A stretch of DNA of 64,000 nucleotides from Lotus japonicus (GCF_012489685.1 NC_080044.1:74324732-74388731), one strand, 5' to 3'. Shown: positions 1 to 10,335, counted from the first letter of the stretch. Program-made: numbers and translations. The notes: a model not told the origin generated them from the letters alone.

Positions 1-710
1 AAAATTGCTCGTTTTAAACAAATGAGATTGAAATTGCACAAGAGCCTAACATAAGGGACAAAAAGTGCAATTAAGCCTTTTATTTATAAATTCATCCAAA
101 GAAACCCTAATTAAAGCACAAGATTTAGGGGAATTAACTTTTTCCCCGCAGGACATGCAAATTAACTGATCGTGCGGATCACGAGAGCGGGGCTGCTGAT
201 CGAAGAAGTGAAGCCGGTGTGCTGGGTTGTTGAACGGACCCGGGAGGGGCTCCTGCAAGGGACTCCAATGCCAAAGTGAGTAGAGGAATCGAGTAAAGGG
301 GTAGCTGAAATTGGAGAGAATAACGTACCTTAGAATGAGTGAGCTGCCCCCCTTATATACAAGTTGGAGTATTAGGGTTGGAGCCATGCAACGTCATGCA
401 TGGCTCGTACCGGTGGGTCGAGGGCCGTTGGATCCCTCTGCTCCCTCTGCGATTTGCAGTGATCCAACGGTTTAGACTGCCTAGGGGGCCCACCATCCAA
501 CCACCCTAATTCCGTAGGGTGGTTGGCTTAGGTCAACCCCTAGGTGGTGGGGTCCATGTCCTCGGGCTGGGGGTGAGCGTCGTCCCGCTCGTGGTCGAGT
601 CCACTCGGGTGATTCCCTTCTCCTGGTCGTCCCAATTGGGCCCCACTCGGGTGATTCCCTTACCTGGTCGTCTCGCTCGGTGACACCATTTTCCTGGTCG
701 TCCCAGAACA
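1..710 (-). repeat. Probable 3' LTR (partial) of the Tat-type element
   Basis: The likely LTR edge is the CA at 709-710 (TG on the minus strand), followed on the plus strand by a C-rich tract that reads GGGGGG on the minus strand and may be part of the polypurine tract. A TATA-like sequence reading TATATAAGGGG on the minus strand lies near 350-360, as expected for an LTR promoter. The other LTR edge is outside the window. A similar C-rich motif recurs near 822-832, so the exact edge is uncertain. Confidence 0.45.
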
Positions 711-1210
711 GTAGCCCCCCAGCTCTAGTCCACTGAGGTAGTGGGCTAGAAGCTTTCGGTCAGGTCCTCGTGGATTTCCCTACGCCCTTTGGGTCGGCCC
801 CTGTCAGCCCTTACCGGAACAGTTGCCTCCCAGCTCTGCCTCACTGCATGAGTGAGGCGTGAGCTTCAGAATCTGCACGTACGGTCGTGGGGGACGATCG
901 TCATCCCCTTTGATATGGGACGGTCGGAACCCCCCATGGACCCCGGGAAGGCCTAGTGGGACGACCGGCCCATCCATGGTCTTGGGACGGCGAGGTGGCC
1001 CTGAATCCAAACGTTTCGTAACAGTAACATGAAGCGACGTTTTGGCGGCGTCATTAATGCGTCTGACAAGAAATGGCACGCGTTACGTCGTTTCATCTCC
1101 TCTGCTGACGTGGCGGAAGCTGATTGGGTGGTAGCTTTCCCGCCTCCCCTAGCGTCATCATTACAGACGTAGGGTTTGGTGAAGCGTCGCTTCCCATTCC
1201 TAACTTCCCT

Positions 1211-1218
1211 TATAAAAA
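1211..1218 (+). promoter_or_regulatory. TATA box for the antisense ORF in the Tat element
   Basis: TATAAAAA lies upstream of the plus-strand ORF. Downstream is a pyrimidine-rich leader, a good donor (GTGAGT at 1375) and an acceptor (TGCAG ending 1635) just before the ATG at 1644. This gives a coherent promoter, 5'UTR intron and start codon opposite in direction to the retrotransposon. Confidence 0.6.
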
Positions 1219-1643
1219 GGGGGCAGAAGGGGTTTCATTTGCGTTTTTCCCATTCTTCTGCACCTCAAGCTCTCATCTTTTCATCCTTTGAAGCTCTCCA
1301 TTCCGACGTCGTAAGGCGCAGCTTCCCGGCGGTCGTCCTTTATTCCCCGGTGATCATCCTCTTCTTGTTACTTGGTGAGTTCTTCTCGACTTCTTCCACA
1401 TTTTATTTTCTTCTTCTTCTTCTCGTCTCTTCCTCTAGGGGTTCTTAGGGTGCGTCTTTGCGGGTGGGAGAGGGTTGTCTCTTCCCCCCCGTGCGGCGGA
1501 GGGACGGTCCGTGGGCCGGTCCTCCGGCCCTGGGTGTGCTCTCCCTGCCGGGGACAAAGGCGGATCCTACTGGTTTTCCCCTTTGAGTCGTGGTCAATAA
1601 CTTGAGATATTGAAACGACGCTTTCCCCTGTGCAGGTTTAAGC

Positions 1644-3666
1644 ATGACCGAAGCCGAAAAGAAAAAGGGCAAAGCGGTCGGGGGAGGCTCCAAGCCGAAG
1701 ATGAGCAAAGATGCTCCGAAACGGAAAAAGATCGATCGAGAAAAGTGGCCTCACTTGGAAGGTGACCGAGCGCATTTAGACGACTGGTGTCGGGAGATAC
1801 TGGGGATCGAGTCCTGTTACGCTAATGAGGACGAGGGGCACTTCTGGCGACAGTATTATCTGTCCGAGAAGCAGATCGGTCCAGGGCATGACGTTTTTGC
1901 GCCTGGCAAGAAAGAGAGGCTCCCGCAGACCCCCCCATTCGGCATCTACATGCATATTTATACCATGAAGAAGGTGAAGGTAAGGATGCCGTTAACCGAC
2001 TTTCAGGTTTCCGTGCTGCGGCATATGATGGTGGCGCCCTCCCAGCTTCACCCCGGGGGCTGGGGTTTCGTGCGCGGTTATGAGACCGCCTGCGCGCTTT
2101 TTGGGCAGGTGCCGTCCCTGCCCCTCTTTTTTCATCTTTTTGCGGTCGCCCATACCCAGGGTCACGGTGGTCACGGCATGGTAACTCTGAGGACGGTGTT
2201 CCCGATCTTCAAAGCCTTTGTCGATTCGTATAAAGACTTCAAGGACCAATTCTACCGGGTGGCGCCGACCTCGCCGCCTCCGTTCTGGTGGTTCGAGCCG
2301 GGACCAACGGGTGGGATGCGGGCGCGGTTCCCACTGGCCTGGAACGCGGCCCACTATCGGGAAAAGGTGACCTCATTCAGTTTCTCGGACGAGGGGGCTC
2401 TATCGGCGGCCGATTTGGAATTCAAGCGGTTGTTGATGGGCGCCATTCGTTATGTCATGGAAGGGGACAAGAAGGTCCCGGTTCGTCTCCTTCGATGCTA
2501 TGACCTGTGTACCTACAGCGTTCGAAGGAACGCTAAGTTGCTACATAAGTTACTTATTTGTAATGCCCTTTCCCGTTGCTTTTTCCCATTTCGAGTGCTA
2601 ATGTTGTTTTCATCGTTGGGCAGGTGGCATGGCGGACATTGACAGGACCTTGCTGGACGCGCTGCAAGTTGAAGACGGGCAGTCCACAGACGAGGAGGCG
2701 GAACAAGGGACTGATGCTGTCCAGGGGAAAGAGGGGCATGCTGAAAATCAACCCCAGCCCGACTGGGAGGATGGGGGCGGGGCCGTAGTTGGGGGGACCT
2801 CCGATCCCGTCCAGGAGCAAGGACGATCGGTTTCTGAGGAAGAGGGTACCCAGGGCCCGGCCTCGAAGAAGCGCCGAGTGGATGACCATCAAGATCATGC
2901 TGATGGTGAAGTGTAGGGCTCCGACCCGGAGCGGGCAGTGCCCGTCACCGTGGTACCCCCGCCTGAAAGGCTTTCCATTTGGGGTCCTAGGGCTTGCAAC
3001 TGTCGGGAGCACCTGGCGCAGATCGACGAACTCGTGCTGACGGAGAATGACCAAAAGTACTTGGGCGATCGGGAGCCTGCCGGACTCCTTAATTACGTTC
3101 TCCGTGCCTCTCTCAAGACCGCATCTGCTGTCAGGTATCTCCAGTTGTCAACCATTCCGGAACTGGAGGAGCTCAGGGAGAAAGTTGAGAAGGATGATCA
3201 ACTGATATCCTCCATGAACAAGGAGCTGGAAGAGGGGTGCTCTGCCATCGAAGAGCTAAGCAAGTCGCTGGACAGCCTGAAGCTTGAGAATGAGCAGCTG
3301 AAGAAAAAGGTTCAGGACGATGAGAAGGCTCGTGAAGATCTGGAAGGGCGACTGAAGTCTGCCGAGGGGAAAGCTGAGACCGGCGCGGCCCGTGTGAAGG
3401 AGGTAGAGGCTGCCTTGCTGAAAGAGCGAGAACAAGGTGCGGCCAGGATTGCCTATCTGGAAGCTGACAAGAAAAAGCTGACGGCCACCGTGTCCAAGAT
3501 TAACAAGGCTTCTTTCAACAATGCGGTGAGCCAGCTGACAGTTGTCAACCCGGGCTTGGAGACCGGTCTGATCGGGTATCGAAAGGTGGTCTCCGAAGGC
3601 CGGTTCGGAACTGTGGATTCCAAGGGGAAATTTACTTCAACCTTCCCGGAGGAGAATGCCCCCTGA
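1644..3666 (+). pseudogene. Antisense ORF of the Tat element: plant 'gypsy-type transposase' domain plus coiled coil, one in-frame stop
   Basis: Exon 1 (1644-2559) and exon 2 (2624-3666) join in frame over a 64-bp GT-AG intron. The N-terminal ~290 residues carry motifs such as VFAPGKKERLPQTPPFGIYM and APSQLHPGGWGFVRGYETAC, the pattern of the Pfam family 'putative gypsy type transposon' (Transposase_28); that match is from memory, not a search. Next come an acidic linker with a basic KKRR patch and a long coiled coil (about 3160-3480). A TAG at 2914-2916 interrupts the otherwise open second exon: the frame is the same before and after it, so this copy is probably inactive. A second 5'UTR intron (1375-1635) is supported by splice sites. 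Biochemical function is unknown; despite the family name no transposase activity is shown. Confidence 0.7.
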
Positions 3667-3899
3667 GGGGGTTGTAATTTCGTTTTGTTCTAGTGTCTTT
3701 TTCTTTTTCCTTTTGTCAAGTGTTTTGAGCCGTTCTGGGCTAATGTAATCGTCCGTAATGACAACTAATATTAATGAATAGATTGTTCGGTTTGTTTAAT
3801 TTCTTAAATTGGGTTATTCGTCTTGCCCGATAGGGCGCTATAATTTTTTCTTTCGGCATTGTCTTAGTTATGATGCCCCGAGGGCTCTTTCGATTTCTT

Positions 3900-4093
3900 G
3901 TGTCCAGTGGGTCTTAATGCCCGGGGGGTCTTTTTAAGTCGTTGCCCGGTGGGTCTTTTTGAATTCGGTGCCCGGTGGGTCTTGTAATTTAATGCCCGGT
4001 GGGTCTTTTTAATTCGTTGCCCGGTGGGTCTTTTTAATTCGTCGCCCGGTGGGTCTTTTTAATTCGTTGCCCGGTGGGTCTTTTTAATTCGCT
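3900..4093. repeat. ~25-bp tandem repeat between pol and the antisense ORF
   Basis: About eight imperfect copies of a ~25-bp unit centred on TGCCCGGTGGGTCTTTTTAA. The last four copies are almost identical and the left ones more diverged. Tandem repeats in this position are a known trait of Tat/Ogre elements and can seed satellite DNA. Confidence 0.85.
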
Positions 4094-4250
4094 GAAAAAT
4101 GAGATGACAAAACGCTCCTTCTTGATTCATTAAATAATGCAAGTGTGCCGATCGGTTACAAGAGGAGGACTGGAAGCAGTCCCTTGATTCTAGACTTAAG
4201 ACAATAGAAGAAAAAACAGTAACCGGGTTTTAATCATTCAATGGGCGACT

Positions 4251-4829
4251 TTAGCTGTAGTAGCGGTTCAAGTTGGTGGCGTTCCAAGTGCGGGGAATTT
4301 CTTCCCCAGAGAGCTTTTCCAACTTGTAGGCGTCGGTGCCGGTTGCCTCGGTTACTCTGTATGGGCCTTCCCAGTTGGCGGCCAACTTGCCTCGCTCGGT
4401 CCCTCGGGCTCCGATGCTGGCGTTGCGGAGGACTAAGTCCCCAAGTAGGAACGTGCAGAGGACGACCTTCTTGTTGTAACGGATGGCGGCATGCTGCTTC
4501 GCAACCAGTTCCCTACAGTTTGCGACGGCTCTCCTTTCGGCGAGAAGGTCTAGGTCTTCACTAATGAGCTGGTCGTTCGTCTCCGGGTCATGGCCCATGG
4601 TACGAGCGCTTGGTTCTCCGATTTCCGCCGAGATGACCGCCTCGATGCCGAAAGTCAGGCGAAACGGGCTCTCCCCCGTCGTGGAGTGCGGAGTTGTGCG
4701 ATATGCCCACAGGACATGATCGAGCTGCTCGACCCAATTGCCCTTGGCGGCATCCAGTCGTTTCTTCAGTCCCCTAAGGATCACTCGGTTCGCCGCTTCT
4801 GCCTGGCCGTTCGTTTGGGGGTGAAGGTA
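4251..4829 (-). pseudogene. C-terminal part of Ty3/gypsy integrase (pol), truncated by insertion
   Basis: The minus-strand frame is open from the insertion point (4829) to the stop at 4251, about 192 residues. It contains HPQTNGQAEAANRVILRGLK (end of the integrase core), then a region typical of plant gypsy integrase: LDHVLWAYRTTPHSTTGESP, the FRLTFGIEAV block, and a C-terminal GPYRV segment close to the end. RT, RNase H and most of integrase should lie upstream but are displaced by the Sirevirus inserted at 4830 and are not recovered in the window. No stop or frameshift is seen in this fragment, so disruption here is by insertion. Confidence 0.9.
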
Positions 4830-6089
4830 TGAAAAACGGTAGAAAGGGGGGGTTTGAATAACGTTTTCAGTACAAAACTACCACCTTAAAGATTTTAACA
4901 AATCTTTTCGAGAACTAAGTGCAAAAGATAGAGATAGAAAAGCACACAAGGATTTTATCCTGGTTCACTTGATAAATCCCTCAAGCTAATCCAGTCCACC
5001 CGTTAAGGTGATTTCTTCCTTCTTAGAATGAAGGCAATCCACTAATCAGATAATTGTTACAACTGCACTTGAAACCTACAAGTGACTAACAATACACTGA
5101 CTTAGCTCACACTAAGATTCACTCTCTTAGTCTTCTCTAGGATCCGATCAACCTTGATCTCCTAAAGGAATCACCACTAAGATTCACTCTCTTAGTCTTC
5201 TTAAGGATACTGACCTACCCGGTCCCTTAAGGAAGATCAAACAACTGTTTGAGGTTGGTGTTTACAAGGGTATGCTTCTGAATAAGCTGAGTGTAAACTA
5301 AATAAATTACAAGATGAAAGAAAGCTTAGAATATGTCTTGCGCGTGTGTATTGCTTCTTAGTTTCTTAGCCGCTTCTTTCAATCTTCAGCCTCTATATAT
5401 ACTCCAAGGATTAGGGTTGAGCGTTGCATGGAAATGCTACCGTTGGAGGGCAGTTCTGGAAAATCCAGCTTCTGCTGTGTCTGAGACTGTTAGGTAGGTC
5501 GTCAGGATAGTACATATGCTTTTGTACTTGGATAGCGACGCGACCTTTAAACCTAGGAGACTTCTGATCAGGGGAATGCTTCGTATAGGAACTTGTGAAG
5601 CCGGTTGATCAGAGTCAGAGGGAAAGCACAGATCCTCTGACCATTGTATCTTCTGGTTCTGAACTCAGAGGGAAGAACATGGCCTTCAGAGTTTCTTGCT
5701 TCTGGACTTCAGAGTTTCCACTATTCAGCTTCTGGATCTTCAGAGTCTTCTACACCATCAGAACATCTGAACCTTCAGTGTTTCTTGGTTGTCAGAACTT
5801 CTGGATCATCAGAGCTTCTAGCGACTGAGTCCTCATCAGAGTTTGTATAGCTTCAGATCTTCTGAAGCTTTTCCACTGTTCATACTGAACATGGTGAATG
5901 CGAAAGCGTTGCTTGGGTTACCCTTTATACACAGTGCTTCTGATTTGTGTGAAATTGAGTCAGGGTCAGAGCCTGTAAATAGCACACTCAGAAAAACACG
6001 TTAGAGTACCACAATTGTTCATATCAAAAGGTTAACTTGTAATCATCAAAACATAGAGTTGTACTACTAGATCAAAACTTGATCTTACA
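4830..6089 (-). repeat. 3' LTR of the Sirevirus element (1260 bp)
   Basis: Starts TGAAAAACGG at 4830 and ends GATCTTACA at 6089, giving TG...CA termini on either strand. Left of 4830 the gypsy integrase frame is intact, so this edge is well defined. Right of 6089 is a perfect polypurine tract on the minus strand. The length fits SIRE1-type LTRs. The candidate target-site 5-mer is AGGTA (4825-4829), but the other element end is absent so duplication cannot be verified. Confidence 0.85.
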
Positions 6090-6103
6090 ATCTCCCCCTT
6101 TTT
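6090..6103 (-). promoter_or_regulatory. Polypurine tract of the Sirevirus element
   Basis: Reads AAAAAGGGGGAGAT on the minus strand, directly abutting the LTR start TGTAAGATC. It is the expected primer site for plus-strand DNA synthesis in LTR retrotransposons and fixes the LTR edge at 6089. Confidence 0.85.
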
Positions 6104-6819
6104 GATGATGACAAAACTAAGATTTTTGATGAACAATTCTTAAACATTAAACTGAATTCACTCAGAGTTTAGAGATATAGAATAAGACTTATCATGATGT
6201 GAATAGTTTATCTTGCTCATTCTGAATTCAAGTCACTGCTTGATTCTGAGCTTAGCTCCCCCTGAATCTAATACTTGATGAAAACGTTAGTAAAGTCTAG
6301 ATTCTGAGCTAAATCATATAAGAGTTCAGAGTGAAAAGCTTATGACATAGATGAAAAACGAATAATCAGAGCGCATAAGTGATCAGAGTCATGGACAAGG
6401 TATCAGAGTCTTGGGTATCAGAGTCAACTTAGAATCACTTCAGAAGAAGTGAAATGTATTCCTTGTATTTGCCCAGTGACACATCTATGGTCATGAAGGT
6501 GGAACTCTTAAAATCTCCAAAAGAAAAATAAGTTACACTAACACATCTTACACATCAAAAACTGGGTTTACTCCCCCTTTTTGTCATAAGCAAAAAGTGT
6601 GGGGTGTGAAAAACTTAGCTTGAAGTACAAGGTACTCCCCCTTAGAGAAGGTCTAAGTTTAAAGAAAATGAAAATGATGTAAGAATCAGAGTTAGGCGAT
6701 AATAAATAGAGGAGTTAATGCAAGGGATGAACGTTTACCACCGGTCAAGTGAGTAAATAGAAGGGTCAGTTACCTCGAGAAACTGTAAGAGCATTAACTT
6801 TCAGAGAGAAGGTGAAGCC

Positions 6820-6827
6820 TATAAAAA
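6820..6827 (+). promoter_or_regulatory. TATA box for the antisense ORF in the Sirevirus
   Basis: TATAAAAA, 59 bp upstream of the ATG at 6879 and on the strand opposite to the element's genes. Spacing fits a short 5'UTR of about 25-30 nt. No other plus-strand gene is nearby that it could serve. Confidence 0.5.
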
Positions 6828-6878
6828 CGTTGGAGAGAAAGGTAAGCTTCACATCTCGAATAATTTTCAGTAAGAAAA

Positions 6879-7271
6879 ATGGCATCATACAGAATGGCAT
6901 TAGAAGAGCTCAGAAGGAAGGCATTTGAGGAAGATATGTTCCTCAATATTAGGCATCCCGATGGTACAAAGACCATACAAGAGCTGACGAAGACACTGCT
7001 TGAAGAAGATCTTGGTCCAGAGATGGAGAAAGATCTGAAGGAGTTCCTCTGCTTCGTGGAAGAGATTCAGGAGCTTTGCCAGCGGGAGCTGAATCTGCTG
7101 GAAGAGAAGGAGACTGTGGAAAAGAGACTCAAGACGACAGAAGATAGTCTAGAAAAAGATGATCTAAGCATCAAACTTGGCAACATAGAGTATGCATTGG
7201 ATCGTCTGGAGAAGGAAAGAGTGGAGCAGCGCCAAGAATGCAGAAGAATGAGGAAGGATCCTCCATTCTAG
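6879..7271 (+). CDS. Small antisense coiled-coil protein encoded inside the Sirevirus 3' region
   Basis: A 130-residue ORF on the strand opposite to gag-pol-env, between the env-like ORF (ends 7486) and the polypurine tract. It starts MASYRMALEELRRKAFEEDM and is rich in Glu, Leu, Lys and Arg. From residue ~35 to the end it is predicted helical/coiled coil by eye (heptad-like Leu spacing, e.g. LNLLEEKETVEKRLKTTEDS). There is no signal peptide, membrane segment or zinc finger. A TATA box lies 59 bp upstream and the frame has no internal stop. I do not recognise the family. It could be a retrotransposon accessory protein analogous to the antisense ORFs of Tat elements; that is inference. Alternatively it is a chance ORF, but the ordered promoter-ATG layout and biased composition argue against this. 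Confidence 0.6.
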   Translation: MASYRMALEELRRKAFEEDMFLNIRHPDGTKTIQELTKTLLEEDLGPEMEKDLKEFLCFVEEIQELCQRELNLLEEKETVEKRLKTTEDSLEKDDLSIKLGNIEYALDRLEKERVEQRQECRRMRKDPPF

Positions 7272-7485
7272 ATATAGGGAATAATGTATGATGGAAAGAG
7301 TTATGATGTAAACATAGAACAATTATGAATAAAACAGGTTTTGCAAACATATGTGCCACAAATATATATAGATATATGCATATAGAATCACAAATGAACA
7401 AATTAAAGTAAGTAAATAAGCAGAGTTTAAATAAAACAACGTTAAATAAAAAGGAAAAGGAAGAAAAAGAAGAGATCCTAAAAAA

Positions 7486-10335
7486 CTAAGATTTGTCAGT
7501 ACGGCGCAGAAGTTCCATCATCATGTGCTTCATCTCAATCAGCATGGATTCATGAGTGTCAAGACGTTGTTCCATGATGTCGAGTCTGGATGAGCTTGTC
7601 TGAGTAGAGCTTGAAGGAACGTTCTGAGCAGCTTGAGGTTCTGGAATGGAAGCAGAAGCAGCAGGAGTAAACAGAACTGGTGCAAGTCGCTCTGCCTCAG
7701 CCTCAGCTTCAAGACGTTCTGCCTCAAGTCTGGCTTGTTCAGCCTGAGCTGCTGCTTGACGGGCAGCTTCTTCTTCTTGTTCTTTCTGTCTCTTGGCTTC
7801 TTCAATGGCTTCAAGAAGCTTGGTTCTCTGTTCTAGTTCATGAAGAGCCACCCTCCTAGCAAACCTTTGCTTTGCAGCCTCAATGCTCTGACTTCCCTCT
7901 GCATGCAGGAGCTGCAGCATAACGGGAAACTGAGCCACCAGCCAAGTGCTCAAATCGTTCCACTCATCAGCCACATTTTCAGCATTCTCACTGAGGTCAG
8001 TCTGACCGTGCACATTGCGGAGCCTCAAGGAGGCTTCATGATTGAAAATATTGATGCACTCAGAGAGAGATGTGGGTTGAAGGTGAGTATAGGGAATGAT
8101 GGAGAGGTTGGGTGCAGGAGAGGCTGGGTGATTGCTGCTATGAGCTTCAGAGGCACCTTGTGGAGAACCAATGTTAATTATGGGAGCATTGGGTTCAGAG
8201 GTTCCACGGTGAGGGTCTGAAGTTTCAACCAGAGGGTGAGGTGATCTAACCGAGGATTGGTTAGATACTGATTGTTCAGGTTCAGGGTCTGGTTGAATTG
8301 GCTCTTGTTGGTCAGGGACAGGGTGAGCCTGTTGGACTAAGGGGTCTGCCTCTTGGATAGGATTGGCCAAGATAGGTTCATCTGGGTCAACTAGACGTTC
8401 AGGTCTAGGGCCAGGATATTGCCTAGGGCTTGGACAGGTAAGGTAATATTCTTCCAAGGCAGATACCTTCTCTTTCCTAACCTCCATGAATTTTCTAAGT
8501 GATTCAGAGGTATTGGAGGGAGGAGAGTCAAAGACATTGATGGGGAAGGATACAGGTGTGAAGGCTGATGAAGAGTCTGTATCCGTGGTTCTGACAGCAG
8601 GACGTGCTGATGCTCTGGGAGCAGAGTGATCAGACGTTCTGGGTTGTGGTTCTGTTGGTTTGGGTTCTGGTTGATTGGGGATGATGGGTTCAGAAGGTAA
8701 TGGGTCGTATGGAATGGTAAGGAGAGAGGTTGGATCTTCTGACCTAGAGGGTTGGTTCTGAAGCAAATTCCAGAGTGGTGCTTCAGTAGGAGAAGGTTGA
8801 AAGAATGAAGATCTTGGGGAATGTGGTGGAGAGGTGGTTTGTGCGGCTGGCTGGGATTCATGAATAGGAGTGAGGGGATTTGAAGAGTGTTGGAGTAAGG
8901 CAGAAATTGGGAGTGCATCAAATAAATTCAAATCATCATCAGAGGTAAGTGCAGGCTTACTTGTATGTGCTGATGATCGAGTCACTCTGGCAGGAGGTTC
9001 AGTCCTTCTGACCTCTGCAGCAGCTGGTTCCACCCGAGTAGGCTTCACCACAATTCTGACTTTCTTCTGCTTCTTCTTTGGAGGACCATCCTCACTATCA
9101 TCACCATCATCATCATCAGGCTTGCTCTTCGCCTTCTTGACCAGAGGGACATCAGATTCCTCTGAGGATTCGTCCAGAACCATCTTCCTCTTGGTTTTCT
9201 TCTTGGGAGGAGAAGGAAACTCTGGAGCTGGTGGAAGTCTGCTGACGAAATCATCAAGGTCAATCTCGAATCCTTGAGCCCTGAGGTCTTCAACATAGCA
9301 TCTGATGGCTTCAGGATGATCTGCTTGAGTCCACAGAGGGTAGTCATTCAGAGGCATTCTTCTTCCTCTGATCTCAGAAGATGTGTCCTCATGAGCAGGA
9401 GCAATCTTCTTCTGGACTAAGCCCATCTTCTTCAGAGAGTTGGCAGTGAAGACATCGCTAACAATTGTGCTCAAGTCCTCTGTGCAACCAGCATTGATCA
9501 AATCTTGCACCAAGTTGCTTTCAATGAGAAAGTCTGAGATCAGCCTCCCAAAAGGGATATATTTGATGGCTGACTTGATGGAGGAGGTGGTGCGAGACTT
9601 CCGGATGCATTCCTTCAAATAGGAGAACAGGAAGTAGGGAAGGCAGATCTTCTCCTTGTCTTGAATGAAGAACAGCATCGCCTTCTGATTGAAGTTGATG
9701 TAGTCTGGAGAACTGCCCTTTGGTCGTTGATTGATGCAGTTGAGCAGGATCTTGTGCCAGACCCTGAGTTTGGGTTGAAGGTCCATCACTTTGTAGCTCG
9801 TCTTGCCCGGTTTGAAAGTGGTGTACAGGGCCTTGTTGACGATGTCCTTGGTTCTGGGTTTCAGCTTCGATTCCGTCAGTGAGAACCGATACCCATGAGC
9901 AGTTTCTGCACCTAGCAGATTCACGAATGACTTCTCCGTGATGATGATCTTCCTACCCAGTATGTAAGAAACCACCTGAGTGTCATCACAATCAGCGTGC
10001 TTCCAGAATTCCTTTACTAGCTTCTCAAACACCGGTCCTCGAAGTCGATTGAAGTAGTTTCCCCAACCTTGAGCTTGGACTTCAGGACGGAGATCAAACC
10101 CATTTGCAGCCAAGTTGTCGAGGTTGAATCTCCATTCTGCCAGGACTTGGAGTTCCTCAGGAGGAAATACACAGTGAACGGCACAGCCCCGTTCTGCAAT
10201 AGGAACAATCTCCTCTTGAGCTTGAGCTTGTTCTTGTGCTGGGTTCTCAGAGCCCCGTTGACCCGTTGCCAACCCGACTACCATGTGAGGAAACTGAGGT
10301 GCATCTGCAGTAGATCTTCTGGTTTGTCTCACCAT
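7486..10335 (-). CDS. Sirevirus env-like protein (949 aa)
   Basis: The start chosen is the ATG at 10335 (MVRQTRRSTADAPQF). The frame is open further upstream without another convincing ATG. The N-terminal ~270 residues form a globular region with LRGPVFEKLVKEFWKHA, SFVNLLGAE and IKYIPFGRLISDFLIES; this resembles the 'putative plant transposon protein' domain. It is followed by a Lys/Asp/Glu-rich, KKKQKK-bearing linker, a long Pro/Ser/Thr-rich region, and an Ala/Glu/Arg coiled coil near the C-terminus ending in LDIMEQRLDTHESMLIEMKH. Position directly after pol is the diagnostic site of the SIRE1 env-like ORF. I see no clear signal peptide or transmembrane helix, so an envelope function is not supported by the sequence; 'env-like' is positional. 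The ORF is intact. Confidence 0.85.
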   Translation of the reverse strand: MVRQTRRSTADAPQFPHMVVGLATGQRGSENPAQEQAQAQEEIVPIAERGCAVHCVFPPEELQVLAEWRFNLDNLAANGFDLRPEVQAQGWGNYFNRLRGPVFEKLVKEFWKHADCDDTQVVSYILGRKIIITEKSFVNLLGAETAHGYRFSLTESKLKPRTKDIVNKALYTTFKPGKTSYKVMDLQPKLRVWHKILLNCINQRPKGSSPDYINFNQKAMLFFIQDKEKICLPYFLFSYLKECIRKSRTTSSIKSAIKYIPFGRLISDFLIESNLVQDLINAGCTEDLSTIVSDVFTANSLKKMGLVQKKIAPAHEDTSSEIRGRRMPLNDYPLWTQADHPEAIRCYVEDLRAQGFEIDLDDFVSRLPPAPEFPSPPKKKTKRKMVLDESSEESDVPLVKKAKSKPDDDDGDDSEDGPPKKKQKKVRIVVKPTRVEPAAAEVRRTEPPARVTRSSAHTSKPALTSDDDLNLFDALPISALLQHSSNPLTPIHESQPAAQTTSPPHSPRSSFFQPSPTEAPLWNLLQNQPSRSEDPTSLLTIPYDPLPSEPIIPNQPEPKPTEPQPRTSDHSAPRASARPAVRTTDTDSSSAFTPVSFPINVFDSPPSNTSESLRKFMEVRKEKVSALEEYYLTCPSPRQYPGPRPERLVDPDEPILANPIQEADPLVQQAHPVPDQQEPIQPDPEPEQSVSNQSSVRSPHPLVETSDPHRGTSEPNAPIINIGSPQGASEAHSSNHPASPAPNLSIIPYTHLQPTSLSECINIFNHEASLRLRNVHGQTDLSENAENVADEWNDLSTWLVAQFPVMLQLLHAEGSQSIEAAKQRFARRVALHELEQRTKLLEAIEEAKRQKEQEEEAARQAAAQAEQARLEAERLEAEAEAERLAPVLFTPAASASIPEPQAAQNVPSSSTQTSSSRLDIMEQRLDTHESMLIEMKHMMMELLRRTDKS

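Larger units (their letters stand above)
1..4829 (-). mobile_element. 3' part of a Tat-type Ty3/gypsy LTR retrotransposon, interrupted by a Sirevirus
   Basis: Seen: on the minus strand the C-terminal part of a Ty3/gypsy integrase ends at 4251, followed (toward lower coordinates) by a short tandem-repeat block, a long spacer carrying an oppositely oriented spliced ORF, and an LTR-like segment running off the window edge. Known: Tat-lineage elements of plants often carry extra ORFs, frequently antisense, and tandem repeats between pol and the 3' LTR; this layout matches. The element is cut at 4829/4830 by a Sirevirus LTR. The upstream half of pol, gag and the 5' LTR are not in the window. Lineage assignment is inference from layout and from the antisense ORF type. 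Confidence 0.75.

Noticed and set aside
1992..2354. Minus-strand 120-codon frame inside the Tat antisense ORF
   Set aside because: The sense reading has family motifs and correct splicing; this frame is Arg/His/Pro-rich without pattern.
9045..9347. Frames opposite to or shifted within the env-like ORF (also 8391-8921, 8870-9277, 7840-8220)
   Set aside because: They lie fully inside the long intact env-like frame and have biased, motif-free composition; shadows of the real ORF.
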